Of a DNA stretch of 64,000 nucleotides, positions 1-10,668 are shown one piece after another. The stretch is from Elmis aenea. Its lineage: Eukaryota; Arthropoda; Insecta; Coleoptera; Elmidae. A model generated the notes under the pieces. That model was not told where the DNA came from and made no database searches. It worked only from the letters and a program-made list of their open reading frames with translations. Positions within the stretch are counted from its first letter, which is position 1, and the number at the start of each line of letters is the position of its first letter. The stretch spans positions 20,977,674-21,041,673 of the forward strand of contig OX393579.1 of assembly GCA_947652605.1 (NCBI GenBank), read 5' to 3'. The position numbers were made by a program, and so were the translations under genes.

Positions 1-132
1 TTTAAATACTGTTTTAGCTTTAAAACATGGATAATTTTTTTTTAGCAGTAGGAGAGTAAATTTTTGTACAATTTTTAATATAGTACCACTATCTGCAAAA
101 CTAGAGTTTTTATCGTTTTTTTAAGGAAAATA

Positions 133-564
133 TTAAAATGTTATATCTAATAGCACATTCATAAAAAGTGCCATCGACACTGGATAAATTGATGCTCCTT
201 TAAAAACAGAGCAATAATAAAACAATTGACTAAGCTTATTTAATAGAAACCAATGGAACATCACACAAAATGAATAGGTCATGTGCATCGAATGGGATAA
301 GATTGAAAGCTCAGAAAAGCCTATAAAACCGAACTGGAAGATAAAGCTAAAAGGGAAGATCAAGGGAACCTGAAATGACGAGGTTAAAGAGGGATCCAAG
401 GAAGTGAGGTTAGAGAGCTGGCTTAGTATACAAAAAGAGTCCACATACATGAGAAAAAAAAGCCTCACACCTAATAGTGGATAGACGGAAAAAAGAAGAA
501 AAATTGTAACATATAGTGGAACCTCTGTGCAGAACCAGACGAACATAGAATTAATTTCATCCAT
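133..564 (-). CDS. Hydrophobic open frame of unknown nature, probably spurious
   Basis: This 143-codon frame is long for such AT-rich DNA. Its product is rich in Phe, Ser and Leu and would contain several hydrophobic stretches, for example around residues 17-37 and 65-85. I see no family motif, and no intron or promoter signal. The complementary strand is purine-rich, which alone can create a long Phe/Ser/Leu-rich antisense frame. It could be a membrane-protein exon or an old repeat; I favour chance. The flanks 1-132 and 565-928 hold nothing I can identify. Confidence 0.12.
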   Translation of the reverse strand: MDEINSMFVWFCTEVPLYVTIFLLFSVYPLLGVRLFFLMYVDSFCILSQLSNLTSLDPSLTSSFQVPLIFPFSFIFQFGFIGFSELSILSHSMHMTYSFCVMFHWFLLNKLSQLFYYCSVFKGASIYPVSMALFMNVLLDITF

Positions 565-928
565 AGGAATTACCTAAAATTGAAATAGTCCAATCCTAGC
601 CCTGAATCTAATACACACATACATAAAAAGAAAATTATAAGAACGTCATCTTTACTAAGAAGCGATGATGGCAGAAGCTAAACAGGAGGAAAGAAGTTAT
701 TGTTCAGAAGAGGAAACACCTTCCGTTAAAATATCATGCAACCCCAATTCCGGTTATCGACGTAGTTTTTGTCTCTTTCCTGGCCATTCACTAGTACTTG
801 ATTAAGCAGTCCAGGTGTGACGAATATTGGATTTTTGGACGAATATCGAAGCATTTTTTGCCGATGAAATGCGTTGAATACTGGATTCGAGTCGAGTTTT
901 TGCATTTAATAATTTTTAATATCTGAAG

Positions 929-1805
929 CAGTGTTTTTCAACCTTTTCAATGTCACGGCACACTTTTAACAACGATAAAATTTTGCGGCACACTATAAAC
1001 ATGAAGTTTGGAATTCGAGTTTGAGCGTGGAAATCTCGCTCATTATAATAACTAGATTACAGATTTAAGCTTGGAAAAGTTGCTTAATTTGGTGCTCATT
1101 AATAATCCGAAGGGAAATTGAAAATATATCAAACGGTATTTAAAAAAATTTGGAAAAACCTAAAAATACGATTTTTGAAAATCATCTATAACTCCTCTGG
1201 ACTATTAAATATTTCCAACGTGTAAAAACATTCCTTAAAAAACTTTTTAAGCCGAATCGATTGGTCATCACAAGTTTTTTTAGGTCGATTCGTTTATGTT
1301 TCATGACAAGAAACTTAATTTTTTTTACAGGTGCAATTTTTTTGATTTACGTTATCAAATAGATTTTTTTTGTAAATTTATTGATGTAGGTATTACACAT
1401 GGTATTTTACTTCTACATTAATAAATAACAAAAATTGCGTCCAAAGGGAAAAATAAAGTTGGTTGTCATGAAACAAAAACGAATCGACCTACAAAAATTA
1501 GTGATTACCATGCGATTTGGCTTAAAACGTTACTGAGACAATGTTTTACACATTTGAAATATTTTATACTCCAAAGGCGATTTTCAAGATATAAAAAAAA
1601 ATTATTAATAAGCAACGAATTCAGCAACTTTTTCAAATTTAACTTATACTCTAGCAATTATAACAAGCGTGGTCCCCATGTTTTACCTCGAAACATAGCG
1701 TTCTAGCAAAAACTTTTTATTTATTTTTATTTTATTTTCCGCGACACACATGGAGCATGCTCGCGGCACACTAGTGTGCCGCGGCACACAGGTTAATAAA
1801 CACTG
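929..1805. mobile_element. hAT foldback MITE, CAGTG termini
   Basis: The left end CAGTGTTTTTCAACCT mirrors the right end AGGTTAATAAACACTG. The flanking 8 bases are atctgaag on the left and atctaaag on the right, a 7/8 match to the 8-bp duplication hAT elements make. Subterminal CGGCACAC motifs recur near both ends. The interior folds on itself: the stretch near 1283-1320 (GTCGATTCGTTT, CATGACAAG) reappears inverted near 1460-1495. No transposase coding is left. A diverged reverse-oriented relative lies at 29947-32272. Confidence 0.85.
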
Positions 1806-3368
1806 ATCTAAAGTGTGGTGAAATTGTATTAAGAGAATTTGTTTTATGTTGCAGTTTACTATCTGTTTTTAAATCTCTAAAATTTTTGAAATTGCTCATG
1901 AGGAGTTTCGCAATTATAAACTAAACATACTAGTTCAAAAAATATTGTCTACAAAATATGTTAGTAATTATTTATACATACAGAGATATTATGATAACAA
2001 ATTTCGATCCTGTTTAAATTTAATTAACGTATAAATACTACGGATAACAGCTTTAACTGTCAGAAAATAACATAAATTAGAAATATAAATATGTTGTAAT
2101 CGTATTTGCACTGATATATTATCATATGCGTGCGAAAATGAACAGATGCAAATCGAGGATAACGGCCAAAAGCAGGGTGTATCAACTGTTATATGTCAGT
2201 CAAATAAATACTTTATTTTGACAAAGTATATGCCAGTCAAGTGTACTACCTTCAAATACATTTACAAAAACATTTAGACGAAAAAGTATTCTACAATTTG
2301 GTATTAAACAAACCGATTTTAACTGGTATTATGTTGCCGTACCTGCCTGCCTGTTGGGAAGTATGTGTGTGTATACCACTCAACAGGCATTAGATTTGTT
2401 TGTTATTTTTTTTTGTGAAAATATTGATTGTGACTAACGTTTGTAACTAAATAATGTAAACATTAGGTTTTTGATCTTTTCATGCTTTTAAAAATGTTGC
2501 GTTTTAAGAGGTTATGCAATCAATTTTAAGTTAATTGATTGCTAATGCGTAACTTTATTATGAAGATAAGTTTGTGGTAGCCAGGCTCATTAAGGTCATT
2601 TTAGTTTACTCCATATCTGTTTAAATTAATTTTCTCAGTTAAATTCATAGTCACTAAAAAACTTTTTATGCAATTAATTTCTACTCTATGGGTCATGTAA
2701 AAATGTAAACCACATTTTCGATCATCAAAAAATAAATTATTTAAAAGAGCTTTCTGCTTTGTAGAGCAATTAAAGTTAAATTACGTTGGGTAATACGAGT
2801 TATCTAATTATAGTTGTGAACGAGCGGTGTTGTCTCAAGTGTATATATTAACTTTTAGTTATAGCTGCCTCTACAGATATAATTTAACAGCTTCATTAGC
2901 GATATAAGCGGGCATTTTAAAAATTATATAAATTTGCTTGCAAAAAAGGAACTTCGCTATTAAAACAGTCCTAACACTAATTTATTATATCTGAATCTCG
3001 ACATTATCTAAGTTCAAAATAAGTTTAAAATATGCAAACCAAGTTACTTGCAAAACAAATTAACTCGGGAAACAAAAGAAAGTAGTAAAATTAAGGAAAC
3101 ACAAAATAAGTTATAAAAGTTTTGAAACAAAAAATTATATTTGCGTATATATTTTGATTTAAGTATTTTTTTTATTGAATCGATCTTCTCATGGCTCAAT
3201 TTTATTTTAAAGTAATATTTCGTCACTATAGCAGTTATTATATGAGATAAAGGGGGTTAATTAACAACTTTTAAAGATGTTTCATTCACTATAATAATAA
3301 AAAAGTTCCTATTAACATATTTCTTTAAATCAATACTTACGGAAATAAAGGGTGCTTAAGTTAAGTTA
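1806..3368. other. No gene or repeat recognised
   Basis: AT-rich DNA with only short, motif-less reading frames. No terminal repeats, tRNA-like boxes or tandem arrays were seen. It may be unique intergenic sequence or very old repeats. Confidence 0.5.
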
Positions 3369-3370
3369 TA

Positions 3371-4409
3371 CAGGGTGTTTTTTTAATATTGCAAAAAAAT
3401 CGGAAGGTGATTTCTTATCGAAAATTAAGGGGGGTCTTACATAAATTTTTTTCTTTAAACGTCTTCTTTCGCAGTTACACCCCCCTAAAAGGGAGCGGTA
3501 AAACTAGGTTTTTATTTTATTGCTCAAATTTGGATAAAAGTAGAAGAATGATATTTAACAGATGTTTTATACTTATTAAAAGGTTTTTCATAATAATATT
3601 TTCCATCATCTCCCACCTTCACAGGGGACTGAAAAGTGCGAACCTTGTTGGTTTTTTTATAAGAAATTTTTGGTGGGTGAAAGTTTTGTATTAAAATGAA
3701 AGCCTGATTTATTTAAAAACTTTTTTATTCCTTAGTTTTTTTCGTAAAACCTACAGTTTTTGAGTAAAAAATAAAATAAGTAAACATGAACCATAATATT
3801 CCAATATAAATTTTGGTGGTTGCCATGGTTTGTTTATGTTCATGTTGGATAGAATTGACGGGTGTTTTAGAGTTGTCGCCGCGTAAACGTCAAATGAATT
3901 GCACCAGTCACTTCTACCCAATATGAACATAAACAACCCATGGTAACCATCAAAATGAATCGTTTTATATTGGAATATTTGATGGTTCATGTTTACTTAT
4001 TTTATTTTTTACTCAAAAACTGTAGGTTTACGAGAAAAGTAAACGAATAAATAAAGTTTCTAAATAAATCAAGCTTTCAAAAAAATATTTTAATTACAAA
4101 ATTTTAACCCACCAAAAACTTTAATAAAAAAAACCAACAGGAAACGCACTTTTCAGCCCCCTGTGAAAGTGGGAGATGATTGAAAATTTTACTATGGGAA
4201 ACCTTTTAATAAGTATAAAACATCTACCAAATATTCCTACATTTCTCCAAATGTGAGAAATAAAATAAAAACCTAATTTACCGCTCCCCTTTAGGGGGGT
4301 GTAACTCCGAAAGGAGACGCTTAAGGAAAAAAAATATAGAAAGACCCCCCTAAATTTTCGATAAAGAATGCCCCCCCGATTTTGTTTGCAACACTTAAGA
4401 AACACCCTG
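3371..4409. mobile_element. Family A foldback element, copy 1
   Basis: The element begins CAGGGTGTTT and ends AAACACCCTG, with TA on both sides (3369-3370 and 4410-4411). Almost its whole length is one imperfect palindrome: arms of about 500 bp meet near 3885, where a short loop separates inverted copies of the GTTTATGTTCATNTTGG motif. The termini and TA target resemble Tc1/mariner-IS630 type elements, and families B and D here share the same TACAGGGT end and carry transposase remnants. No transposase is seen in this family. A second copy is at 18778-19829. Confidence 0.8.
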
Positions 4410-4412
4410 TAT

Positions 4413-4679
4413 TATGTTACGGTTCAGGCGATTAATCCGGTTAGTATAAATAATAACCGTCAATGTGATTAATATGAATGTTTTCTAAATAAAAAAAACA
4501 ACTTTAACCGACCTTTCACCTGATCGTCATTCGTTTGCTCAGTAATAGAAGGTCAGGTTAAATGTCGGTTTAAGTTGTTTTTTTTTGGAAACACTGTAAT
4601 TGTGATCCTAGTACTCATATTAACCACATTTACCGGTTAGTTAATACTAACCGGATATTATCAAATGAACCGTAACATA
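4413..4679. mobile_element. Small inverted-repeat MITE
   Basis: The ends TATGTTACGGTTCA (left) and its mirror TGAACCGTAACATA (right) enclose about 265 bp. Inside, CCGGTTAGTA and TTAATATGA are also mirrored, and two internal arms around AACTTAAACCGACNTTNNACCTGA form a second inverted repeat. It abuts the right end of the family A element. Superfamily unassigned. Confidence 0.65.
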
Positions 4680-5103
4680 TATACTTTTAACTGTTTATCT
4701 AATGTGCTATTAAACAGAATATGGGTAAGGTAAAATTTTGCATCACTTTAAGAGTTGTTCTATGAAATAACCTTCTACCTGGACACAAATTTCATCTTAT
4801 CTCTAATAGGATTGTGCACTCTTTTAAAAGTCCTTAGTGTAACTCGATTTGGGTACCAGACCTTCTTCATTCGCAAATCTGCTACCAAACAAACAAACTG
4901 GAATTTTCAAGTATACCCACAAAAAATTTATGGGATTTACGCCAGAAGAGCTTAGAAGTAAAAAAAAATGACCATTTTGTATATATTTTGTTTCATGGCA
5001 CAAGATCAATAGTCAAAAGTGTATAACTAAAACCTGTGTCTGTAGAAGTATCAAGTTGCAAATATACGATGATTACTTTCTGTGGTGAGTACTTACTGAG
5101 TAC
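4680..5103. other. No gene or repeat recognised
   Basis: AT-rich sequence with small overlapping frames on both strands and no supported feature. It ends in the left copy (5096-5103) of the target duplication of the following hAT element. Confidence 0.5.
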
Positions 5104-5221
5104 TAGGGATTGTAAATTTACCGACTTTTTGAATTACCGGTAATTCGGTAAAATTTTCAATCAAATTTACCGGTAAACCATAATATTATATACATTATAT
5201 ATTATATTTTTTCCTTTTTAG

Positions 5222-5350
5222 ATTTTCGCGGTTACTAAGATTTTTAATATAGTTTTCGGAGTTTATCCGCATATCCCTATAGGGATAGCTTGCCGAAACG
5301 TCGAGCCAATTTAAATATTACGCGGATAAACTCCGAAAACCGTATTAAAT
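5222..5350 (+). mobile_element. Penelope-like terminal fragment with half a hammerhead motif
   Basis: The segment matches the two ends of the Penelope fragment at 31615-32215: CGCGGTTACTAA, TTTTCGGAGTT, then GCTTGCCGAAACGTCGAG and TAAATATTACGCGG. GTTTTCGGAGTTTATCCGC and its mirror GCGGATAAACTCCGAAAAC frame it. GCCGAAACGTC fits the 3' part of the hammerhead ribozyme core known from Penelope terminal repeats; the CTGATGA half is missing, replaced by a small TCCCTATAGGGA palindrome. No coding remains. Confidence 0.6.
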
Positions 5351-5548
5351 ATACTTATATATATTTATGGTATTGGATTTTTATTGTTACCATTATTGAA
5401 ATATATATTTACATATTTATTATGGAACTGATTGGGATAGTTCAAGCCTAACTATCAGTTTTATACAATATATCAGTTAACAGCCAATAACGTAATATTT
5501 TTTTATGTAAATGATATAATAAAACATAAAATAAGAATATATAATATA

Positions 5549-7802
5549 CAGGGTGAGTCACGACGGACGCGTCGGAGTTTTATGGCGAAACGCTTTATAT
5601 TTTCCAATTTCTGTCGCTGTTAGATTATGTTAGTCAATAAGGGCTACATTTTAAAAATATTTTCAAACATACAGGGTGCTCCAAAAAAGAGTGCCATATC
5701 AAAGTTATACTTTTTCTTATGGAACACCCTATATATTTTTACATTTTTGGATTCCTCTTTAAATTTAATTAATAAAATGTAAAAGGTCGTATGGGTCTAA
5801 AGTCAACCGTTCTCGTGAAAATCGCATTTTCATGAAAATACAGTATTTTCAAAATTTTTCTGAAGAAATTCGCTTGGAGATAAGATTGACAATAGATTAT
5901 GTAACACTTTGCACCACCTACATTTTTAAAATATTATACAGGGCGTTTTTTACGCTTGGTCAAACTTGTGAAACTTTAAACATTGATAACTAATTTTTTT
6001 TAAATACAACCCCCTATATTTTTTTACACCGTCTTATAGAAAATGTAATTCTCTTTCGAAAACATTAATACTGTTTTATACCTAAAATTGATATTTTCCG
6101 AGATATTGCGATTTGATTGTTAATTATTAGGTCAAAGTAATATTTTCGAGTAGGCTATGAAGATAGACAGCGGTAATTTGAAACAATTGAACGAAAGAAC
6201 AAGAAAGGTTTAGTTTTATCTTTTGCCTACGCATTTTTGACATTTTTTTATAGTAAAGAGCAATCTCACGTTTAAATCGAGATTTTTTACAATTATTTAT
6301 GCTCTTATTTATTGGACCAGTATGATAAGATGATTAGTAAATCATATAAACTATTTTTTTGTTTGATACGACTCTCGGTTCTACCAAAATGTCTTTGCTT
6401 AACTTCTGGGTCCACGCATTTTGCAAACATTGTGTTTTACACAATGTGCACAATGTTTAATGAAGGTAAGTGTTTATGGGGTGTTAACTAAAATATAAAT
6501 ACACAGAAAATATTTCAAATTGGGACCGTAGTAACTTTAATTGAACATTTATAAAAATATTTCTAGTGATAACTAAAATGTATGTAATAATAATTCAAAA
6601 ACTTTTGAGACAATCACTCCTAATTTGCGTAATGTAAGGCGTTCACTTGAAAAGAGGATCACAATCTGTATTCAAGAGGATGGTCGTCATGTTGAACATT
6701 TATTGTAATCGGCTGTTAAATTTTGTTTTTGAATTATTATTACGTACATTTTAGTTATCACTAGAAATATTTTTATAAATGTTCAATTAAAGTTACTACG
6801 GTCCCAATTTGAAATATTTTCTGTGTATTTATATTTTAGTTAACACACCATAAACACTTACCTTCATTAAACATTGTGCACACTGTATAAAACACAATGT
6901 TTGCAAAATGCGTGGACCCAGAAGTTAAGCAAAGACATTTTGGTAGAACCGAGAGTCGTATCAAACAAAAAAATAGTTTATATGATTTACTAATCATCTT
7001 ATCATACTGGTCCAATAAATAAGAGCATAAATAATTGTAAGAAATCTCGATTTAAACGTGAGATTGCTCTTCACTATAAAAAAATGTCAAAAATGCGTAG
7101 GCAAAAGATAAAACTAAACCTTTCTTGTTCTTTCGTTCAATTGTTTCAAATTACCGCTGTCTATCTTCATAGCCTACTCGAAAATATTACTTTGACCTAA
7201 TAATTAACAAGAAAATCGCAATATCTCGGAAAATATCAAATTTAGGTATAAAACAATATTAATGTTTTCGATAGAGAATTACATTTTCTATAAGACGGTG
7301 TAAAAACATATAGGGGGTTGTATTTAAGAAAAATTAGTTATCGATGTTTAAAGTTTCACAAGTTTGACCAAGCGTAAAAAACGCCCTGTATAATATTTTT
7401 AAAATGTAGGTGGTGCAAAGTGTTACATAATCTATTGTCAATCTTATCTCCAAGCAAATTTCTTCAGACTTCTCAAAGTTTTTAAATGTTGAAAATTTTT
7501 GAAAATACTGTATTTTCATGAAAATGCGATTTTCACGAGAACGGTTGACTTTAGACCCATATGACCTTTTACATTTTATTAATTAAATTTAAAGAGGAAT
7601 CCAAAAATGTAAGAATATACAGGGTGTTCCATAAGAAAAAGTACAACTTTGATATACCACTCTTTTTTGGAGCACCCTGTATGTTTGAAAATATTTTTAA
7701 AATGTAGCCCTTATTGACTTACATAATCTAACAGCTACAGAAATTGGAAAATATAAAGCGTTTCGCCATAAAACTCCGACGCGTCTGTCGTGACTCACCC
7801 TG
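5549..7802 (+). mobile_element. Family B giant foldback element (2.25-kb palindrome)
   Basis: The element starts CAGGGTGAGTCACGAC and ends GTGACTCACCCTG inside TA-rich flanks. Its two arms, each about 1.05 kb, are near mirror images and are separated by a loop of only about 110 bp (roughly 6606-6720). Nested in each arm is a shorter TACAGGGTG...CACCCTGTA unit (about 5669-5735 and 7618-7683). The loop still encodes the last residues of a transposase. The ends, TA target and protein remnant indicate a DUF4817-containing relative of Tc1/IS630 transposons. It sits inside the hAT 5104-8297. Confidence 0.85.
6601..6708 (+). pseudogene. Transposase C-terminal tail at the apex of the palindrome
   Basis: An open stretch of 35 codons ends in a stop at 6706-6708. 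Its residues read ...ITPNLRNVRRSLEKRI, then TICIQEDGRHVEHLL. The pattern NVRRS..(K/R)RI..CI...G.H.EHLL is what I know as the C-terminal end of arthropod Tc1/IS630-like transposases with an N-terminal DUF4817 domain. The upstream catalytic core is absent, replaced by the mirrored arm, so the element cannot mobilise itself. The recognition rests on this short tail, supported by the matching N-terminal remnants in the two family D elements at 15637 and 49519. Confidence 0.7.
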
Positions 7803-7936
7803 TATATAAAATAAAAATATTACAAAAAATATAATCCAGCATTACAAAAACCACATGAAAATATAACTATTCTGAACATAAAATATAAAATGATATAACG
7901 TAAAAATATTATCAAACTATAACAATATTTTTTACT

Positions 7937-8068
7937 TTAAACTTTTCTTAAAAAATAAGCTCGTAGAAAACATAATTTATTTAAACTGTTGTTTCCTAAT
8001 TGCGACTTAATTTTTGTAGAAAACAATCCAGCCGCGGAAAAAGCTTTTTCGGATTCTACACTTGTTGG
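7937..8068 (-). pseudogene. hAT transposase C-terminal (dimerisation) remnant
   Basis: On the minus strand 43 codons are open to a stop, starting PTSVESEKAFSAAGLF and continuing STKIKSQLG...LNKLCFLRAYF. The P(A/T)TS..SE(R/K)(V/A)FS.AG signature is the classical hAT dimerisation-domain motif. In-frame upstream lies a TGA, and the DDE catalytic part is missing. In typical hAT proteins this block lies at the extreme C-terminus, which fits the stop only some 27 residues after the motif. It belongs to the surrounding hAT element. Confidence 0.8.
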
Positions 8069-8297
8069 TCAAGTAGTGATTAAACAATCATATGCCATTT
8101 GTATATATTTCCCCCCATTTTTTCTCCTTGAAAATACGTCAATTCTTTTTGATTATTTGATTTTTATCTTGATTTGAAAAATATTGTAAGATTACCGGAA
8201 TTACCGGTAAAAAATTTGCAAATTACCGGTAAAATTTGAAGAGCGTTTTTTGCGATATAGGTACCGGTAAACCGGTTTACCGGTATTACAATCCCTA

Positions 8298-9645
8298 CTG
8301 AGTACCGTATGCTCTTGAATTCTTGACACTTTGTTTCTATCACAGTGAACAATCCACTTACGTTCTAAAGAAAATCATATCTAGACAACCAAGAAATCGA
8401 AGACTTAGATAATTACTTAACATTTTTGTTCATAAACTGTTTTGACGTTTGGCTTACAATTAATTTAAATTCACCTTTTATTATTCACCGGTGTTTTTAA
8501 ACGCTATAACGAGTATTAACAATAAATAATCACAATATTTTCTAAATTCAGATTGTGTAAATCAAAAACTTATAATTGCAGATTTTTACATTTTATTAAT
8601 AATTAGTTTTTAATGCTTTTTAGTATGTTTACGAGTATATCAAGTGCAATTATTGTAACAAAATTTTTTAAAAACGTTGATGTTTGGAATTAATTATTTA
8701 CAGTTTATAAGTTTTCCTTGATATAATATAACGGTTTAATTCATGTAGTAACTGAACTGAAACGTTAGTTTGCAAGTAAAATTATGTTATAACAACTAGT
8801 ACTAGTAGAGTGATTGTTATTATTGTACCTACGTATTATTTACGTTATGCAAAATTGTGTAATAAAAATAACAGAATCTCAAAACGGTTTTGGCAGTAAC
8901 TGCAAACCTTTTGTGTCCGTATTTATTCGATGCTTTACCAAGATAATTAATTTTAAAATTGTTCATATGTCACCATACTTAAAGTATGAGTAAGTATTGT
9001 TGATTTTTAAAATATTGATTGTTTTTTAACGTTGATTATTTCTTGGTTCAAAGTACATACATACAAAGTATCCAAGTATTATTTCCTTCATATTTGCTTT
9101 ATAGTTCAAAATAGAAAACAAAATTCAAAACAAAATTTGTTAAAGACAATGAGATCTAAACCTAAATTTATTTAAATTAACCGGAGTGCTTTTCTTTGGC
9201 GTATCGATACCCAAATGTTTTACCTTAAATACAACACCCTGTACATTTTTTACTCGTTCTATATAAAAAAATTAAAAAGTTTTGTGTATTTAAAATGAAT
9301 GAGTTATTTGCGTTTTTATCTTTAATCTGTTAACAGATACAAAGCTCTCACATACTATTAATATTTAGCGATTTAACAACACCAGTATTAAATATACTGT
9401 AAGTGTCGTTAGCAATATTCTTAAAGTGCCTTTTAAATAGTTAAACTTTAAAATTATTGTTTTGTCCGGTCCATTTAGTTGAATTTTACGAATAACACGA
9501 ATAAGTCATTTTTGTAGATTTAACACTGTATTTTTATTTATTCAAGTAAATAATTTTATTGTCTCTAAAAAACATTAAAGGTGTTCCATGTCAACAATTA
9601 ATAATTTTCGAGTTATTGCTTTTTGAATGATAATTGATGGGTAAT
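8298..9645. other. No gene; one short family B-like fragment
   Basis: Mostly unassigned AT-rich DNA. Near 9210-9270, the words AAATACAACACCCTGTACAT and TCTATATAAAA resemble the interior of family B around 5998-6060, suggesting an old fragment. Nothing else was recognised. Confidence 0.4.
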
Positions 9646-9841
9646 CAGGGCTGCGGAGTCGGTAAAAAAAATCGACTCCGACTTTGACTTTGACTCCTGA
9701 TAATTTTGGTAGTTCGACTCCGACAAAATTAAATACTAAGACATTTAATGTCGTGTGTAATATAAAAAAGAAAAATAAATTTAAAGAAATTATTTATAAT
9801 TTGAGTTTAAATTCTTTCTAAACTCCGACTTCGCAGCCCTG
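9646..9841. mobile_element. Short hAT-like MITE, CAGGGCTGCGGAGTCGG ends
   Basis: The left end CAGGGCTGCGGAGTCGG is mirrored by CTCCGACTTCGCAGCCCTG at the right end, 196 bp in all. Subterminal GACTCCGAC/GACTTTGACT words are repeated. The last four bases of the 8-bp flanks agree (taat), so the target duplication is only partly preserved. Internal sequence is AT-rich and non-coding. The next 300 bp, up to 10150, hold nothing I recognise. Confidence 0.65.
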
Positions 9842-10153
9842 CATATAATATTTGATAGGTAAGTTAAAAATAGTAGGCTTTAAAATTATTATTTTTTAAT
9901 TGTTCATAGTAACACGTTTAATGTTAATTTCACTTTAAGGCTATTTATTTCTATGGTTTACCAAATTAATTCAGGAAAAAACGTTTTTCTCAAAGCTGTT
10001 TCATCCAAAATTCAAAAAAACTCGTAAATCACTGCTATAGTATAAGAAAAAAATGCCCAATATCATCTTAAACTTAAACTCAAATTCAAAATTAAAACTT
10101 TAATTGTTTTCAAATTCTGGATGATAAATTAGATGTGAAACAAATACGCCTTA

Positions 10154-10383
10154 GTCTGCGTTTTCATTACAAGCGTATTCGCGCGAATGAGCCTCGCGCG
10201 TACGCGTCCGTATTTGCGCGACTGAAACAAACCAATGCAAGCATATAAAAGCGGTTATACTACAAGCGATAATTCGCCCGAAACCACTCTCATATGCTTG
10301 CATTGGTTTCTTTGATTCGCGCGTATACGGTCGCATACGCGCGAAGCCCATCGCGCGAATACGGCTGTACTGTAACCGCAGCC
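10154..10383. mobile_element. PIF/Harbinger-type MITE, CpG-rich
   Basis: The flanks carry a TTA on each side (10151-10153 and 10384-10386), the 3-bp target used by PIF/Harbinger. The left end GTCTGCGTTTTCATTACAAG mirrors CTGTACTGTAACCGCAGCC at the right, and both then run into CGTATTCGCGCGA. GCGCG and ACGCG words are packed densely in an otherwise AT-rich region. The frames here are artefacts of this composition. The end sequence resembles the MITE at 15850-16275. Confidence 0.7.
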
Positions 10384-10541
10384 TTAGGCATGCTTGTATA
10401 CGCGCGTAAAGATTTTTGGTCATGTAACATAAAAAACCGTCGTGAAACTAATACATAAATTATTACAAAAATATTTGAAAACACAAAAAAAGGGGTTTTG
10501 ATTAAAAAATATATAAGCGCATAATTGAAATACATCATGCA

Positions 10542-10668
10542 GTTACAACTAATATATATTTAAAAAAGCGCTTGTAATTTTTCTAACCATTAAAAACCAC
10601 AATCTACAAAGTAAGTTCAGCATCAACCAACTATTTTAAAATTTGGTCCATAGCTTTGCTGTCAAAAT
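10542..10668. repeat. 127-bp direct repeat, left copy
   Basis: This copy ends in GTCAAAAT immediately before the CAGGGACT terminus of the next element. It is identical over all 127 bases to 12472-12598, which begins right after the element's other terminus. It therefore sits where an 8-bp target duplication is expected. Confidence 0.95.

Larger units (their letters stand above)
5104..8297 (-). mobile_element. hAT element, TAGGGATTGTAA termini, with nested insertions
   Basis: The left end TAGGGATTGTAA is mirrored by TTACAATCCCTA at the right end. The 8-bp target duplication ctgagtac is perfect (5096-5103 and 8298-8305). Subterminal ACCGGTAA motifs cluster at both ends, as is usual for hAT. 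A hAT dimerisation-region remnant is read on the minus strand at 7937-8068. The rest is younger material: a Penelope terminal fragment (5222-5350) and the giant palindrome 5549-7802. Without those, about 0.8 kb remains, so this was already a deletion derivative. Confidence 0.9.

Noticed and set aside
7334..7519. 61-codon frame in the right arm of family B
   Set aside because: It lies in the mirrored arm, is not continuous with the transposase tail, and shows no motif.
10151..10538. Two overlapping minus-strand frames of 90 and 82 codons rich in Arg and Ala
   Set aside because: They arise from the CpG-rich MITE 10154-10383 and its mirrored ends; no conserved motif.
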